Below are positions 8,817 to 18,472 of a DNA stretch of 64,000 nt, piece by piece; position 1 is the first letter of the stretch; each line of letters starts with the position of its first letter. The stretch is from Petrotoga sp. 9PWA.NaAc.5.4 (GTDB taxonomy: Bacteria > Thermotogota > Thermotogae > Petrotogales > Petrotogaceae): NCBI RefSeq assembly GCF_002895485.1, contig NZ_AZRK01000001.1, forward strand, positions 124,001 to 188,000, in the 5' to 3' direction. A program made the translations under genes and the position numbers. Below the pieces are notes generated by a model. That model saw only the letters and a list, made by a program, of their open reading frames with translations, had not been told where the DNA came from and made no database searches.

Positions 8817-8859
8817 AATATATTCATAAAAACTACTTTGAAGTTTTTATGAATATATT
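8817..8859. promoter_or_regulatory. 18-bp perfect inverted repeat between nth and cinA
   Basis: The arms 8817-8834 (AATATATTCATAAAAACT) and 8842-8859 are exact reverse complements around a 7-base spacer. It lies between two divergent starts, 66 bases from nth and 92 from cinA. It has no GC-rich stem or T-run, so it is more likely a protein-binding site or cruciform than a terminator. The same sequence is not seen elsewhere in the window. Confidence 0.6.
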
Positions 8860-8950
8860 ATATAATAACAAACAAAACAAAATAATAACAATATCTAAAA
8901 ATATGATAAAATTGTTATGATTTCAAAATTATATTTCAGGAGTGACTTCT

Positions 8951-10159
8951 TTGAAAGTAACTATTATTGCAACAGGAAATGAATTAACAGAAGGAATAAT
9001 CCTCGATAAAAACTCAAAATATTTAGCCGAAAGGTTAAAAGAATTAGGACATGAAACCCTGAAAATAATCAACGTAAAAGATGATATTACTTTAATCGAA
9101 AATTCTTTGAAAGACGCATTAAATATCAGCGATATAATTATCACCACAGGAGGATTAGGCCCAACAAAAGATGACTTGACTGTTCAAGCAGTTTCAGAAA
9201 TCTTAGGCATTGAAATGTCATTTAATAAATCTTTGTATGAAAAAATTCGAAAATATTATAAAAATAAAACCAATACATACTTAGATATTTTAAAAAAACA
9301 AGCTTATGTTCTGAAAACAGCTGAAATATTGCTTAATCCAGTAGGAAGTGCTCCTGGTCAAAAAGTGATTGTAAATGGTAAAATGATTTATTTGTTGCCC
9401 GGACCTTTTGCTGAAGCAAAAGCAATTTTTGATGCATACATTTATGATGAGTTGTCTAAATACTTAGATACTAAAAAATATGAATTTAAATTATATTTCT
9501 ATGGCTTAACTGAAGCTGAATTTATGAACGAAGTTTCATCTTTTTTAGATAATGTAGACTATTCTACAAAGATCGAAGAATACATTGGACCAAGTTTGAG
9601 AATAAGACTTGAAAATAAAAAAATTTTTGACACAATATTAAAAGATATTCTTGATAAATTTTCAGAGTATTTTATAGGATACGAAAGATTAGAAGAAACA
9701 CTTCTCGCTGAACTAACATCTAAAAATCTAAAAATTTCTTTTGCCGAATCATGTACGGGAGGGATGATATCAGATATTTTTGTTTCAGTTCCTGGCTCTT
9801 CTAAAGCTTTTGAAGGTTCTGTAGTTGCATATTCAAATAAGATAAAAATAAAACTGCTAAATGTAAGTGAAAATACCCTAAATGAGAATGGTGCGGTAAG
9901 CTCTCAAACTGTTACTGAAATGGTTAAAGGTTTGAAAAATTTAACGGATTGTGATGTTGGAGTTGCTGTGAGCGGAATAGCAGGGCCCTCAGGGGGAACA
10001 AAAGACAAACCAGTAGGAACAGTATATTTTTCATTTTATTTTAAAAACAAAATTTACATTGAAAAAATGTTGTTTCAGGGAAACAGAGAAGATATTAGAA
10101 AAAGAGCTTCATATTTCGCATTATGGAAAGTTTTGAGTATAATTAGAAGGGTCGAATAA
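8951..10159 (+). CDS. cinA: CinA-family protein (nucleotide pyrophosphatase / NMN deamidase-like)
   Basis: Two-domain CinA of 402 residues. The N-terminal molybdopterin-binding-like domain begins with the family signature IIATGNELTEGIILD and contains TTGGLGPTKDD. The C-terminal CinA domain has FAESCTGGMISD and GIAGPSGGTKDKPVGTVYF, the region responsible for NMN amidohydrolase activity in related proteins. Start TTG 8951 gives the expected N-terminus and has AGGAGTG well placed; an earlier GTG at 8942 overlaps that site. It probably acts in NAD recycling rather than competence. It is followed by cheA after 61 bases that carry a repeat terminus. Confidence 0.92.
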   Translation: MKVTIIATGNELTEGIILDKNSKYLAERLKELGHETLKIINVKDDITLIENSLKDALNISDIIITTGGLGPTKDDLTVQAVSEILGIEMSFNKSLYEKIRKYYKNKTNTYLDILKKQAYVLKTAEILLNPVGSAPGQKVIVNGKMIYLLPGPFAEAKAIFDAYIYDELSKYLDTKKYEFKLYFYGLTEAEFMNEVSSFLDNVDYSTKIEEYIGPSLRIRLENKKIFDTILKDILDKFSEYFIGYERLEETLLAELTSKNLKISFAESCTGGMISDIFVSVPGSSKAFEGSVVAYSNKIKIKLLNVSENTLNENGAVSSQTVTEMVKGLKNLTDCDVGVAVSGIAGPSGGTKDKPVGTVYFSFYFKNKIYIEKMLFQGNREDIRKRASYFALWKVLSIIRRVE

Positions 10160-10162
10160 ATA

Positions 10163-10194
10163 AAACTTGGTTTTTAGAGTTTCTAAAGCAAGTA
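10163..10194 (+). repeat. Terminal fragment of the MITE-like repeat, before cheA
   Basis: The segment AAAACTTGGTTTTTAGAG followed by TTTCTAAAGCAAGTA matches the gene-proximal end of the repeat family, including the AAAACTTA(A/G)GTTTT palindrome. It begins 3 bases after the cinA stop and ends 26 bases before the cheA start codon, the same spacing as in the full copies. No other part of the repeat is present. Confidence 0.6.
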
Positions 10195-10220
10195 GAAAAA
10201 ACAAGGTAGGAGGGGATAAT

Positions 10221-12224
10221 ATGCCAAACATGAATGTATACTTAAACGTTTTTTTGGAAGAGTCCAAAGAAAATATACAAGAATTGAATGAACTTTTGCT
10301 GAAATTAGAAAAAAATAGAGATGATGCTGAAATATTAAACGACATTTTTAGAATTGTTCACACTTTAAAAGGTATGGCTGGAACGATGGAGTTTGATGTT
10401 CTAGCAAAATTTTCACACAAATTGGAAAATATTTTAGATATGTTGAGAAATAAAAAAATTGAGTTGACTGATAGTCTATTGGATATTCTTTTTAAAGCTG
10501 CTGATGCTTTAGATGAAAGCATTCATGATATAGAGAATGGAGGAAAAGGTGAAGTTGAAAGTTTAAATAATTTGGAAAATAAAATGGATAATTATTTAGA
10601 ACTATCTAAATCAGAAAACTTGAAATCTATTTATAATGAGTTTTTAAATAAAGAAAATTCTGATAAAGAAACTTATAATTTTTTTGTTAAATTAGATCTT
10701 GAAACAAAAAGAGTCCTTAAAAATGTTTTTCAAAAAGCTAAAGAAAACAATTTAAATTTTTTCTTTTTGAAAGTGGTTTTAGAAGAAGATGTACAATTAA
10801 AGCAAGCACGAGCTTATACAATATACCATAAATTAGAAGAAATGGGATGTGAAATCGTCTATACTTTTCCAAGCACTGAAGATATAGAAAAAGAAAGATT
10901 TGATAAAGAATTAATATTCGGTATTATTACTTCAAAAAACAGTGGAGAAATTGCAGAAACTATTCGTCATATAAGTGAAGTTGATTCGGTTATGATTGAA
11001 GAATTTTCAACTGAGTCTGTGGATAATAAGTTAGAAGATAACGAAATCCAGCAAGAAGAAAAGAACGAAAAAGAATTTAAACTTTCCAAATCAATTAGAG
11101 TAGATATAAACAAATTAGATGAATTGATGAATCTCATGGCAGAATTGGTTATTGCTAGAAGTAGAATAGTTGAAACTTTAAATAAATATAATCTTAAAGA
11201 AGTAGATGAAAGTTTGTCTCAACTTTCAAGAATAACCTTAGATTTGCAAAATGTAGTTATGAAAGTAAGAATGGTTCCTGTAGCATTTATTTTTAACAGA
11301 TTTCCAAGACTTGTAAGAGATATTGCCAAAGATTTAGGAAAAAAAGTCAATTTTATAATAAAAGGAGAAGATACAGAATTAGACAGAACAGTTGCCGATG
11401 AAATAGGAGATCCACTCATTCATTTGCTTAGAAATGCTTTAGATCACGGAATTGAAGGTCCTCATGAAAGAATTTCTAAAGGTAAACCCGAAGTTGGAAC
11501 CATTATTTTATCAGCGAGACATGAGGGAAATGGTGTAATAATAGAAGTAGAAGATGATGGAAAAGGACTAAACAAAGATGAAATTTTACGGAAAGCTATT
11601 GAAAAAGGTATAGTGAATGCTGCAGAAGCATCAAAATATAGCGAAGAAGATATTTACAATTTTATTTTTTTGCCAGGTTTTTCTACTAAAACCTATTCTA
11701 CAGAAATTTCAGGAAGAGGCGTAGGAATGGATGTAGTTAAGTACACTGTTGAAAATTTGAAAGGCAGTATCTCTTTAGAAACAAAAAAAGATAAAGGAAC
11801 TAAAATAACTATAAGATTACCTCTAACTTTAGCAATAATAGAAGCTTTACTTATAACAGTAAATGACGCTGTTTATGCGATTCCTATTGCTAATATAGAC
11901 ACTACCCAAAGATTAGATGATGGAGAATTAAAGAGCGTGCAAGATAGAGAAGTTTTCTTACTTAGAGGCGAAGTTATCCCAGTCGTAAGGTTAAGAGATC
12001 TGTTTGGATATTCAAGAAATCAACCTAATTTAAAAGAAAACATTGTAATAATAAGAATAGGAAACAAAAAATATGGAGTAATTGTTGATAAACTACTCGG
12101 TCAAGATGATATTGTTATAAAATCCTTAGGAACATTATTAAGTGATGTAAAAGAATTTAGTGGAGGTGCTATTTTAGGAGATGGAAGAATAGCATTAATA
12201 TTAGATGTATCTTCATTAATGTAA
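10221..12224 (+). CDS. cheA: Chemotaxis histidine kinase CheA
   Basis: This kinase autophosphorylates in response to chemoreceptors and passes phosphate to CheY. In 667 residues the order is: HPt domain with phospho-accepting His47 (IVHTLKG), a CheY-binding P2 region (about 150-270), dimerisation helices, an ATPase domain with the N box [12 protein letters not shown] and G boxes ([14 protein letters not shown]), and a C-terminal CheW-like domain (about 530-667). ATG 10221 has TAGGAGGGG upstream; the frame is open 18 codons further but without a good binding site. It is the first gene of the large motility operon. Confidence 0.96.
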   Translation: MPNMNVYLNVFLEESKENIQELNELLLKLEKNRDDAEILNDIFRIVHTLKGMAGTMEFDVLAKFSHKLENILDMLRNKKIELTDSLLDILFKAADALDESIHDIENGGKGEVESLNNLENKMDNYLELSKSENLKSIYNEFLNKENSDKETYNFFVKLDLETKRVLKNVFQKAKENNLNFFFLKVVLEEDVQLKQARAYTIYHKLEEMGCEIVYTFPSTEDIEKERFDKELIFGIITSKNSGEIAETIRHISEVDSVMIEEFSTESVDNKLEDNEIQQEEKNEKEFKLSKSIRVDINKLDELMNLMAELVIARSRIVETLNKYNLKEVDESLSQLSRITLDLQNVVMKVRMVPVAFIFNRFPRLVRDIAKDLGKKVNFIIKGEDTELDRTVADEIGDPLIHLLRNALDHGIEGPHERISKGKPEVGTIILSARHEGNGVIIEVEDDGKGLNKDEILRKAIEKGIVNAAEASKYSEEDIYNFIFLPGFSTKTYSTEISGRGVGMDVVKYTVENLKGSISLETKKDKGTKITIRLPLTLAIIEALLITVNDAVYAIPIANIDTTQRLDDGELKSVQDREVFLLRGEVIPVVRLRDLFGYSRNQPNLKENIVIIRIGNKKYGVIVDKLLGQDDIVIKSLGTLLSDVKEFSGGAILGDGRIALILDVSSLM

Positions 12225-12264
12225 AAGCTTTATCAATTATCAAACAAAAGGAGGCAAAACAGAG

Positions 12265-12690
12265 ATGGAAGATGTCCTCTCTTTTAAAATTTTAGATCAG
12301 GAATATGCGTTTTCTATTGAAAATATCGAAAGTGTAGTTGATATGACTGAAATTACACCTGTACCCAATGCTAAAGTTTTTGTGCAAGGATTGATTAATT
12401 TAAGAGGAAGAATTGTACCTATAATAGATTTATCAAAAATTTTGGAATTTAATTTGCCCTCTGATCATAAATATCAAAATATTCTTATTTTAAAAATAAA
12501 TGATGAAGAAATAGGAATGTTGGTTGATGAAGTAGAAAATGTGATTTCAATAGATCCTAATAAATTAGAAAAAATACTTTCTAAAAAGAATATTTATGCC
12601 GAAAGTGCAAAGGGTATTATCAAAATAGAAAATAGGTTGATAGTTTATCTCGATTTGAATGCTATTTTGGGTATTCAATTAGAAAAATAA
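12265..12690 (+). CDS. cheW: Chemotaxis coupling protein CheW
   Basis: This 141-residue single-domain adaptor links chemoreceptors to CheA. It matches the CheW fold in order: YAFSIENIESVVDM, the conserved VQGLINLRGRIVPIIDL, and the closing VENRLIVYLDL-like strand (here IENRLIVYLDL). AAAGGAGG lies upstream of ATG 12265. It lies 40 bases after cheA and before cheY in the same direction. Confidence 0.96.
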   Translation: MEDVLSFKILDQEYAFSIENIESVVDMTEITPVPNAKVFVQGLINLRGRIVPIIDLSKILEFNLPSDHKYQNILILKINDEEIGMLVDEVENVISIDPNKLEKILSKKNIYAESAKGIIKIENRLIVYLDLNAILGIQLEK

Positions 12691-12718
12691 TTAAACGCAG
12701 TTCTAAGGAGGTGTCTTA

Positions 12719-13078
12719 ATGGGGAAAAAAGTCTTAATAGTAGATGATGCTGCATTCATGAGAATGATGTTAAAAGATATTTTAACAAAAGCAAATTATG
12801 AGGTGGTAGGGGAAGCAAGTAATGGCCAAGAAGCTATAGAAAAATATAAAGAATTAAAACCTGATTTTGTAACTATGGATATAACTATGCCCGTAAAAGA
12901 TGGTATTCAGGCAATAAAAGAAATAAAACAAATAGATCCTAACGCAAAAATAATTGTCTGTTCGGCAATGGGACAGCAAGCAATGGTTATAGAATCTATT
13001 CAAGCTGGTGCAAAAGACTTTATAGTGAAACCCTTTCAACCAAACAGGGTAATAGAATCTTTACAAAAATTGGAGTAA
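12719..13078 (+). CDS. cheY: Chemotaxis response regulator CheY
   Basis: This 119-residue receiver domain, when phosphorylated by CheA, binds the flagellar switch. The acidic pocket Asp9/Asp10, phospho-acceptor Asp54 (VTMDITMP) and Lys104 (VKPFQP) are all present, and Ser82 occupies the usual Thr/Ser position. There is no output domain. AAGGAGGTG precedes ATG 12719. Its place between cheW and the export genes is that of the Thermotoga motility operon. Confidence 0.96.
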   Translation: MGKKVLIVDDAAFMRMMLKDILTKANYEVVGEASNGQEAIEKYKELKPDFVTMDITMPVKDGIQAIKEIKQIDPNAKIIVCSAMGQQAMVIESIQAGAKDFIVKPFQPNRVIESLQKLE

Positions 13079-13084
13079 GTTAAA

Positions 13085-13474
13085 ATGCCAACTGATTATG
13101 CGTCTCCAACAACTAACTTGAGCACTCTTGATGTAACCTTTTGGTTTATTACTATAGTATTATTGGTAATATTATTGCTTTTACTGTACTTTTGGTTGAA
13201 TAGATCTTTCAAGAGAGGCCCTAAAACAAAAGAAGTAACTTTTATAAAAAAATATTATTTAGAGAGAAACTTATATGTAGGGATACTTAAGATTTTTGAT
13301 GAGTTTTATTTGGTAGTTGTTAGTACAAATTCTTTTCAAATAATTAGAAAATTTGAAGAATATGAAGTTAACAATATAATTGCTGAAAAAAGTACTTTTC
13401 TTGAAACATTTTCAAAAATGTTAAAAAAGGACAAAAATATTCGAGAAGAAAAAAATGACGATAAAACTAATTAA
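13085..13474 (+). CDS. fliO: Flagellar biosynthesis protein FliO-like
   Basis: This short protein has one transmembrane helix (about residues 18-39, LDVTFWFITIVLLVILLLLL) and a basic cytoplasmic tail, as in FliO, which helps assemble the FliPQR export gate. Sequence conservation of this family is weak, so the call rests mainly on topology and on its position immediately before fliP. It overlaps fliP by 20 bases. The tail after about residue 100 is highly charged. Confidence 0.75.
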   Translation: MPTDYASPTTNLSTLDVTFWFITIVLLVILLLLLYFWLNRSFKRGPKTKEVTFIKKYYLERNLYVGILKIFDEFYLVVVSTNSFQIIRKFEEYEVNNIIAEKSTFLETFSKMLKKDKNIREEKNDDKTN

Positions 13475-14228
13475 AAAAATAATTATTATTATATTACTGT
13501 TAAGTATTTCAACATTTTTGTTTTCTCAAGAAATACCACAAGCTCCTTCTTTAAATATTCAAATTAACTCCGAAGGGGATATTAATACGCTATCTCCTAC
13601 TTTAACTATTTTTTTGATAGTTACATTATTATCTTTAGCACCAGGTTTTTTAATGCTGTTTACATCATTTACAAGAATTGTAGTTGTATTGAGCTTTGTG
13701 AGGCAAGCTATGGGGACACGGCAAGCCCCTCCTAATCAAGTTATGCTTGCTTTAGCTTTATTTTTAACAATAATGATAATGTTCCCTATTTTTAATAATG
13801 TTTACCAAAATGCTATAATACCCTACAACAACGGTGAAATCGGATACGAAGAAGCAATTCAAATAACTTGGGATCAATTCAAAAATTTCATGATTTCAGA
13901 AATAGTTGCCCATAAAAATGAAGATGACATTTATATGTTATCTTCTGCTATGAACATTGAGTTAAACGATATACAACAGACCCCTTTTCAAATATTAGTC
14001 CCAGCTTTTGCTATAAGTGAATTGGAAATAGCTTTTAAAATGAGCATTTTGATTTATCTTCCATTTATAATAATTGATATGGTTGTAGCGAGTATTTTAC
14101 TATCTATGGGTATGATTATGATACCTCCAATTCTAATATCTCTCCCTTTCAAAATCATGATTTTTGTAATGGTTAATGGTTGGGATCTTCTAATAGGAGG
14201 TTTGGTAAGGAGTTTTACAGGAGGTTGA
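13455..14228 (+). CDS. fliP: Flagellar type III export gate protein FliP
   Basis: This core export-gate protein has a cleavable-looking N-terminal signal (KLIKKIIIIILLLSISTFLFS) and four further membrane segments. The family motifs LAPGFLMLFTSFTRIVVVLSFVRQAMG, PPNQVMLALALFLT and the C-terminal IDMVVASILLSMGMIMIPP are intact. It has 257 residues. The start overlaps fliO, with only a weak GAAGAAAAA binding site, suggesting coupled translation. fliQ follows after 4 bases. Confidence 0.96.
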   Translation: MTIKLIKKIIIIILLLSISTFLFSQEIPQAPSLNIQINSEGDINTLSPTLTIFLIVTLLSLAPGFLMLFTSFTRIVVVLSFVRQAMGTRQAPPNQVMLALALFLTIMIMFPIFNNVYQNAIIPYNNGEIGYEEAIQITWDQFKNFMISEIVAHKNEDDIYMLSSAMNIELNDIQQTPFQILVPAFAISELEIAFKMSILIYLPFIIIDMVVASILLSMGMIMIPPILISLPFKIMIFVMVNGWDLLIGGLVRSFTGG

Positions 14229-14232
14229 TTAT

Positions 14233-14499
14233 ATGACAGAAGAAGTACTTTTAGAGGTTTTCGAAAATGGAATCTCTCTTTTTTTAAAAGTTGTTTCTCC
14301 TATATTAATAATAAGCGTTGTAGTAGGACTTATAATAAGTATTTTTCAAGCTGTTACTCAATTGCATGAACAAACATTAACTTTTGCACCAAAAATAATC
14401 ATTACTTTTTTAGCTTTAACCTTCTTGTTTTCGTGGATAATGCAAAATATATCAGATTTTACTTTTGATTTGTTTACACACTATTTAGGAATGATTTAG
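14233..14499 (+). CDS. fliQ: Flagellar export gate protein FliQ
   Basis: This two-helix membrane protein of 88 residues is part of the FliPQR gate. It has the conserved core GLIISIFQAVTQLHEQTLTFAPKI between the two hydrophobic hairpins. It lies between fliP and fliR with almost no spacing, the universal order. Confidence 0.95.
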   Translation: MTEEVLLEVFENGISLFLKVVSPILIISVVVGLIISIFQAVTQLHEQTLTFAPKIIITFLALTFLFSWIMQNISDFTFDLFTHYLGMI

Positions 14500-15273
14500 T
14501 TGATTTTAGAAACTTTATCTTACAATCTTTGGATATATTTTTTTATTTTTATGCGATTAACAGGAATAATTTTATTTATACCTTTTTTCAGTACTCAATT
14601 TGTTCCGGTAAACATAAGAGTATTCATTACTTTATTTATTTCATATATCGCTTTGTTAAATATTAATTCATCTTTTCCAATCAATTCCTCTGCAGGATTG
14701 ATCATTTATTATTTAGTATTGAATTTCCTTATAGGATTAAGCGTAGGAATAATAACTAACATTATATTTTATGCCATACAATTTGCTGGTGAAATTATTG
14801 GCATGCAAATGGGTTTCGCAATGGCAAATGTATTTGACCCAGTTACAAATGATGAAATTTCCTTGATATCAGAATTATCTTTTTTATTTGCAGTATTAAT
14901 ATTTTTTATTTTAAAGGGGCCTTTAATATTTTATACAATAATAATGGACTCATTTAATAAAATACCAGTATTGTTTGACCTTAACTCAGCTGGTTTTTTG
15001 GCTTTTTCGCAAAAATTATTTGACGTATTTACAATAGGACTTCAACTTTCCATGCCGTTAATTGCATTTATGATTATTATAAAAGTAGCATTAGGAATTG
15101 TATCAAGACTTATTCCACAAGTTAATGTTTTTATGGTCGGAATACCTTTAGAAATATTAGTAGGATTTATCCTTTTTTTAGGGGTGATTTTAATTTGGGA
15201 GGAACAGATTTCAAGTATGTTTTTTCAGCTAATTCAATGGATAAAGAAATCAATAATTCTTTTATCTCAATAG
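14500..15273 (+). CDS. fliR: Flagellar export gate protein FliR
   Basis: This polytopic export-gate protein of 257 residues has six or so membrane segments. Recognisable FliR patterns are FMRLTGIILFIPFFSTQFVPVNIRV, GEIIGMQMGFAMANVFDP and SRLIPQVNVFMVGIPLEI. It starts with TTG directly after the fliQ stop codon, with AGGA upstream. Its last 79 bases overlap the start of flhB in another frame. Confidence 0.94.
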   Translation: MILETLSYNLWIYFFIFMRLTGIILFIPFFSTQFVPVNIRVFITLFISYIALLNINSSFPINSSAGLIIYYLVLNFLIGLSVGIITNIIFYAIQFAGEIIGMQMGFAMANVFDPVTNDEISLISELSFLFAVLIFFILKGPLIFYTIIMDSFNKIPVLFDLNSAGFLAFSQKLFDVFTIGLQLSMPLIAFMIIIKVALGIVSRLIPQVNVFMVGIPLEILVGFILFLGVILIWEEQISSMFFQLIQWIKKSIILLSQ

Positions 15274-16328
15274 ATCTCCAACTTTTTGCAGACCCTGAAA
15301 AAACTGAAGAGCCTACACCTCGAAGGTTAGAAAAGGCAAGAGAAGAGGGAAATGTGCCTCAATCTAATGAGTTCAACATGGCTGTAAGTTTTTTAGCTAT
15401 GTCTGCCTTTTTGTTCATTATATTTAATCCTTTGTTGAATGATATTTCTAAGCTATTTTATGATTATTTCTCATTAGATTTAGAATTTGAAGGCCCAGAA
15501 TTGTTAAACTACGAGTTGAACACACATTCGAGCTTATATATTAAGTTGATACTCTTTTTTGCGATGGCTGTAATAGTCTCAACAATACTTTCTATGATTC
15601 AAACAAGATTCTTGTTTACTTTTAAATCATTAAAATTTGATTTAAGCAAGATTAATCCTATTAAAGGTTTTAAAAGACTTTTTTCTTTAAGATCAGTTAT
15701 AGAGCTTTTAAAAGCCTTATTAAAACTCTTAGTAGTCGGTTTATTGACATATAATATTATAATTAATAATTGGAACAAAATACTTTCTCTGGCTGACAAA
15801 GAACCAATATCTTCTTTTAGAATAATTTTTGATATGATCATTAATATATTATTTCAATTAGGAATAGCTTTGTTAGCGCTGAGTTTATTTGATTTTTGGT
15901 ACCAAAGATATGAGTACAAAAAAGACTTAAAAATGTCTAAATACGAAGTAAAGCAAGAGAGGAAAGAAGTAGAAGGAAATCCTGAAATAAAATCAAAACA
16001 AAGAGAATTAATGAGACGAATGTTAACCTCAAGAATGATGCAACGAGTTCCTGAAGCAGATGTTGTGGTAACTAACCCGACCCATTACGCAGTTGCTTTG
16101 AAATATGACGCCGAAACAATGCAAGCTCCTATCGTTGTAGCTAAAGGAGCAAACGAGATTGCTTTCAAAATAAGAGATATAGCTTTTAAACATCAAATAC
16201 CTATATTAGAGAGACCAACTTTAGCTCAAAAATTATATCATGAAGTTGAAATTGATGAAGAAGTTCCACCAGAGTTGTATACATTAGTCGCAGAAGTATT
16301 GGCGTATGTTTATAAACTTTCATTGTGA
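15195..16328 (+). CDS. flhB: Flagellar export switch protein FlhB
   Basis: This protein controls the switch from rod/hook to filament export by autocleavage. The NPTH cleavage motif is present (VVTNPTHYAVALKY), preceded by four transmembrane segments and the N-terminal signature DLQLFADPEKTEEPTPRRLEKAREEG. The start is uncertain: TTG 15195 has AGGGGTGA upstream but lies inside fliR, while the first ATG at 15237 has no binding site. 377 residues from the former. Confidence 0.94.
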   Translation: MGGTDFKYVFSANSMDKEINNSFISIDLQLFADPEKTEEPTPRRLEKAREEGNVPQSNEFNMAVSFLAMSAFLFIIFNPLLNDISKLFYDYFSLDLEFEGPELLNYELNTHSSLYIKLILFFAMAVIVSTILSMIQTRFLFTFKSLKFDLSKINPIKGFKRLFSLRSVIELLKALLKLLVVGLLTYNIIINNWNKILSLADKEPISSFRIIFDMIINILFQLGIALLALSLFDFWYQRYEYKKDLKMSKYEVKQERKEVEGNPEIKSKQRELMRRMLTSRMMQRVPEADVVVTNPTHYAVALKYDAETMQAPIVVAKGANEIAFKIRDIAFKHQIPILERPTLAQKLYHEVEIDEEVPPELYTLVAEVLAYVYKLSL

Positions 16329-16349
16329 TACTTTCAAGAGGCGATTTAT

Positions 16350-18458
16350 GTGAATTTTAAATTTAAAGGTTTAGATATTATAATTTCAATTATGATAGTG
16401 GGAATAGTCATTTTAATGGTTATTCCAATTCCTGCTTTTTTGCTTGATTTTTTACAACTTTTAAATATAACACTTTCGATAATGATACTTTTAGCCACAC
16501 TGTATCTAAAAAGAGCTTTAGACATTTCAATATTTCCATCTTTATTGCTTGTAACTACTCTTCTTAGATTAGCATTGAACGTATCTTCTACTCGCTTGAT
16601 ACTTTTACAAGGAAAAAATTTTGAAGGTAAGGTTATAAGAGCCTTCGGTAATTTTGTTGTTGGAGGAAACTATATTGTAGGTATTGTTATATTTCTCATA
16701 CTAGTAATAATTCAATTCCTTGTCATCACAAAAGGAACTGAAAGAATATCGGAAGTTGCAGCAAGATTTACATTAGATGCTATGCCTGGAAAACAAATGA
16801 GTATAGACGCAGATCTTTCAGCAGGATTGATAAATGAAGAAGAAGCAAGACAAAGAAGAGAAGATATACGAAGAGAGGCCGATTTTTACGGAGCTATGGA
16901 TGGAGCAAGCAAATTTGTGAGAGGGGATTCTATAGCAGGATTAATAATCACTTTAATTAATTTAGGTGGTGGATTATTAATAGGCATGCTTCAACAAGGT
17001 TTATCTATTGCAGAAGCAGCAGAGTTATATGCTTTGTTAACAGTCGGAGATGGCTTAGTTGCTCAAATACCAGCTTTACTAATATCTACTTCAGCTGGTA
17101 TGATTGTTTCAAGGGCTGCTTCTCAAGATAATTTTGGAAAAGATTTATTACAGCAATTGACCAATGATTACAAAGTTTTAAATATTACTGGTGGAATTTT
17201 AGTCTTTTTAGGCATTTTAACTCCTATTCCAGTATTACCATCTTTGATTCTTGGTTCTAGCTTACTCTCAGTTGGTTACTTTGTCAAAAAAAATCAAAAA
17301 ACACAATTGAGTTATCAAACCGCTGGTGGACCTGGTTTGACTGAAAAAGGAGAATCTGGAACCATTCCAGAAAAATCGCAAATCCCCAATTACTTTAATA
17401 CGCCGCTGACAACGCCTGAAGAAGTTTCAGAAATAATACAAGGAGACACTATAGAAATTGATATTGGATATGGTTTAATTCCTTTAGCCGATCCAAATCA
17501 AGGAGGAGATTTACTCGATAGAATAACTGTTGTTAGAAAACAACTTGCATATGATCTTGGAATAGTAATTACTCCTATTAGAATAAGAGACAGTGTTCTT
17601 TTAGGTTCTAACGAATATGTAATAAAACTTAAAGGAGTAGAAGTCGGTAGATTTGAACTATTTCCGGATAGACTCCTTGCAATTAATTCCGGAATGACAA
17701 CTGATGAGTTACCAGGAATAAAAACCAAAGAACCTGCTTTTGGATTAGCAGCTTATTGGATTGATGAAAATTTAAAGGAAGAAGCCATGGAAAAAGGATA
17801 TACTGTGGTGGATGCTCCCAGTGTCTTTGCAACGCATCTTTCGGAAACTATAAAAAAGTATGCTCATGAAATTGTTGGAACTAAAGAATTAGAAATTCTT
17901 ATAAATGGATTACGAGTTAATTATGCTTCCCTTGTAGATACTCTTATCCCAACTATGCTTAAAATGCACGAATTAAAAAAGGTTATCGGCGCACTTTTGT
18001 ATGAAAAAATTTCTATAAGAAATTTGCCATTGATATTTGAAAGTTTAATTGAAGCATCTGATAAATATGGAAATGATATAGAAAATTTAGTGGAACACGT
18101 TAGGGTTTCCTTAGGAAGGCAAATAACGGAAAGCTTAAAATCAGAAGATAGCGAATTACATGTAGTAGCCTTAGATCCACAAGTCGAAAAAAAGATAATG
18201 GATTCCATAATTAAAAACGATTCTGAAAGAATATTAACTTTAGAACCAGAATATTCTAACATCCTAATAGACAGAATTTCAAAATCTCTTGAAAATATGA
18301 TGATGAAAGGTTATAATCCTGTCTTGATTTGTTCTAAAAGTATAAGATATCCATTTTCAAGGTTTATATTGAGATTTATTCAAAATATTTATGTCTTAGC
18401 ATACGAAGAAGTCCCAATAGATACACCTTTAAGTGTAAATGAAATTATCGAAGTTTAA
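16350..18458 (+). CDS. flhA: Flagellar export protein FlhA
   Basis: This is the large export-gate ring protein of 702 residues. Eight N-terminal transmembrane segments (to about residue 320) surround the conserved FHIPEP cytoplasmic loop region (RFTLDAMPGKQMSIDADLSAGLI, DFYGAMDGASKFVRGD). The remainder is the soluble docking domain. GTG 16350 is preceded by AAGAGGCG. It sits in the normal order after flhB and before flhF. Confidence 0.96.
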   Translation: MNFKFKGLDIIISIMIVGIVILMVIPIPAFLLDFLQLLNITLSIMILLATLYLKRALDISIFPSLLLVTTLLRLALNVSSTRLILLQGKNFEGKVIRAFGNFVVGGNYIVGIVIFLILVIIQFLVITKGTERISEVAARFTLDAMPGKQMSIDADLSAGLINEEEARQRREDIRREADFYGAMDGASKFVRGDSIAGLIITLINLGGGLLIGMLQQGLSIAEAAELYALLTVGDGLVAQIPALLISTSAGMIVSRAASQDNFGKDLLQQLTNDYKVLNITGGILVFLGILTPIPVLPSLILGSSLLSVGYFVKKNQKTQLSYQTAGGPGLTEKGESGTIPEKSQIPNYFNTPLTTPEEVSEIIQGDTIEIDIGYGLIPLADPNQGGDLLDRITVVRKQLAYDLGIVITPIRIRDSVLLGSNEYVIKLKGVEVGRFELFPDRLLAINSGMTTDELPGIKTKEPAFGLAAYWIDENLKEEAMEKGYTVVDAPSVFATHLSETIKKYAHEIVGTKELEILINGLRVNYASLVDTLIPTMLKMHELKKVIGALLYEKISIRNLPLIFESLIEASDKYGNDIENLVEHVRVSLGRQITESLKSEDSELHVVALDPQVEKKIMDSIIKNDSERILTLEPEYSNILIDRISKSLENMMMKGYNPVLICSKSIRYPFSRFILRFIQNIYVLAYEEVPIDTPLSVNEIIEV

Positions 18459-18472
18459 GGGGGCTTATGTAA

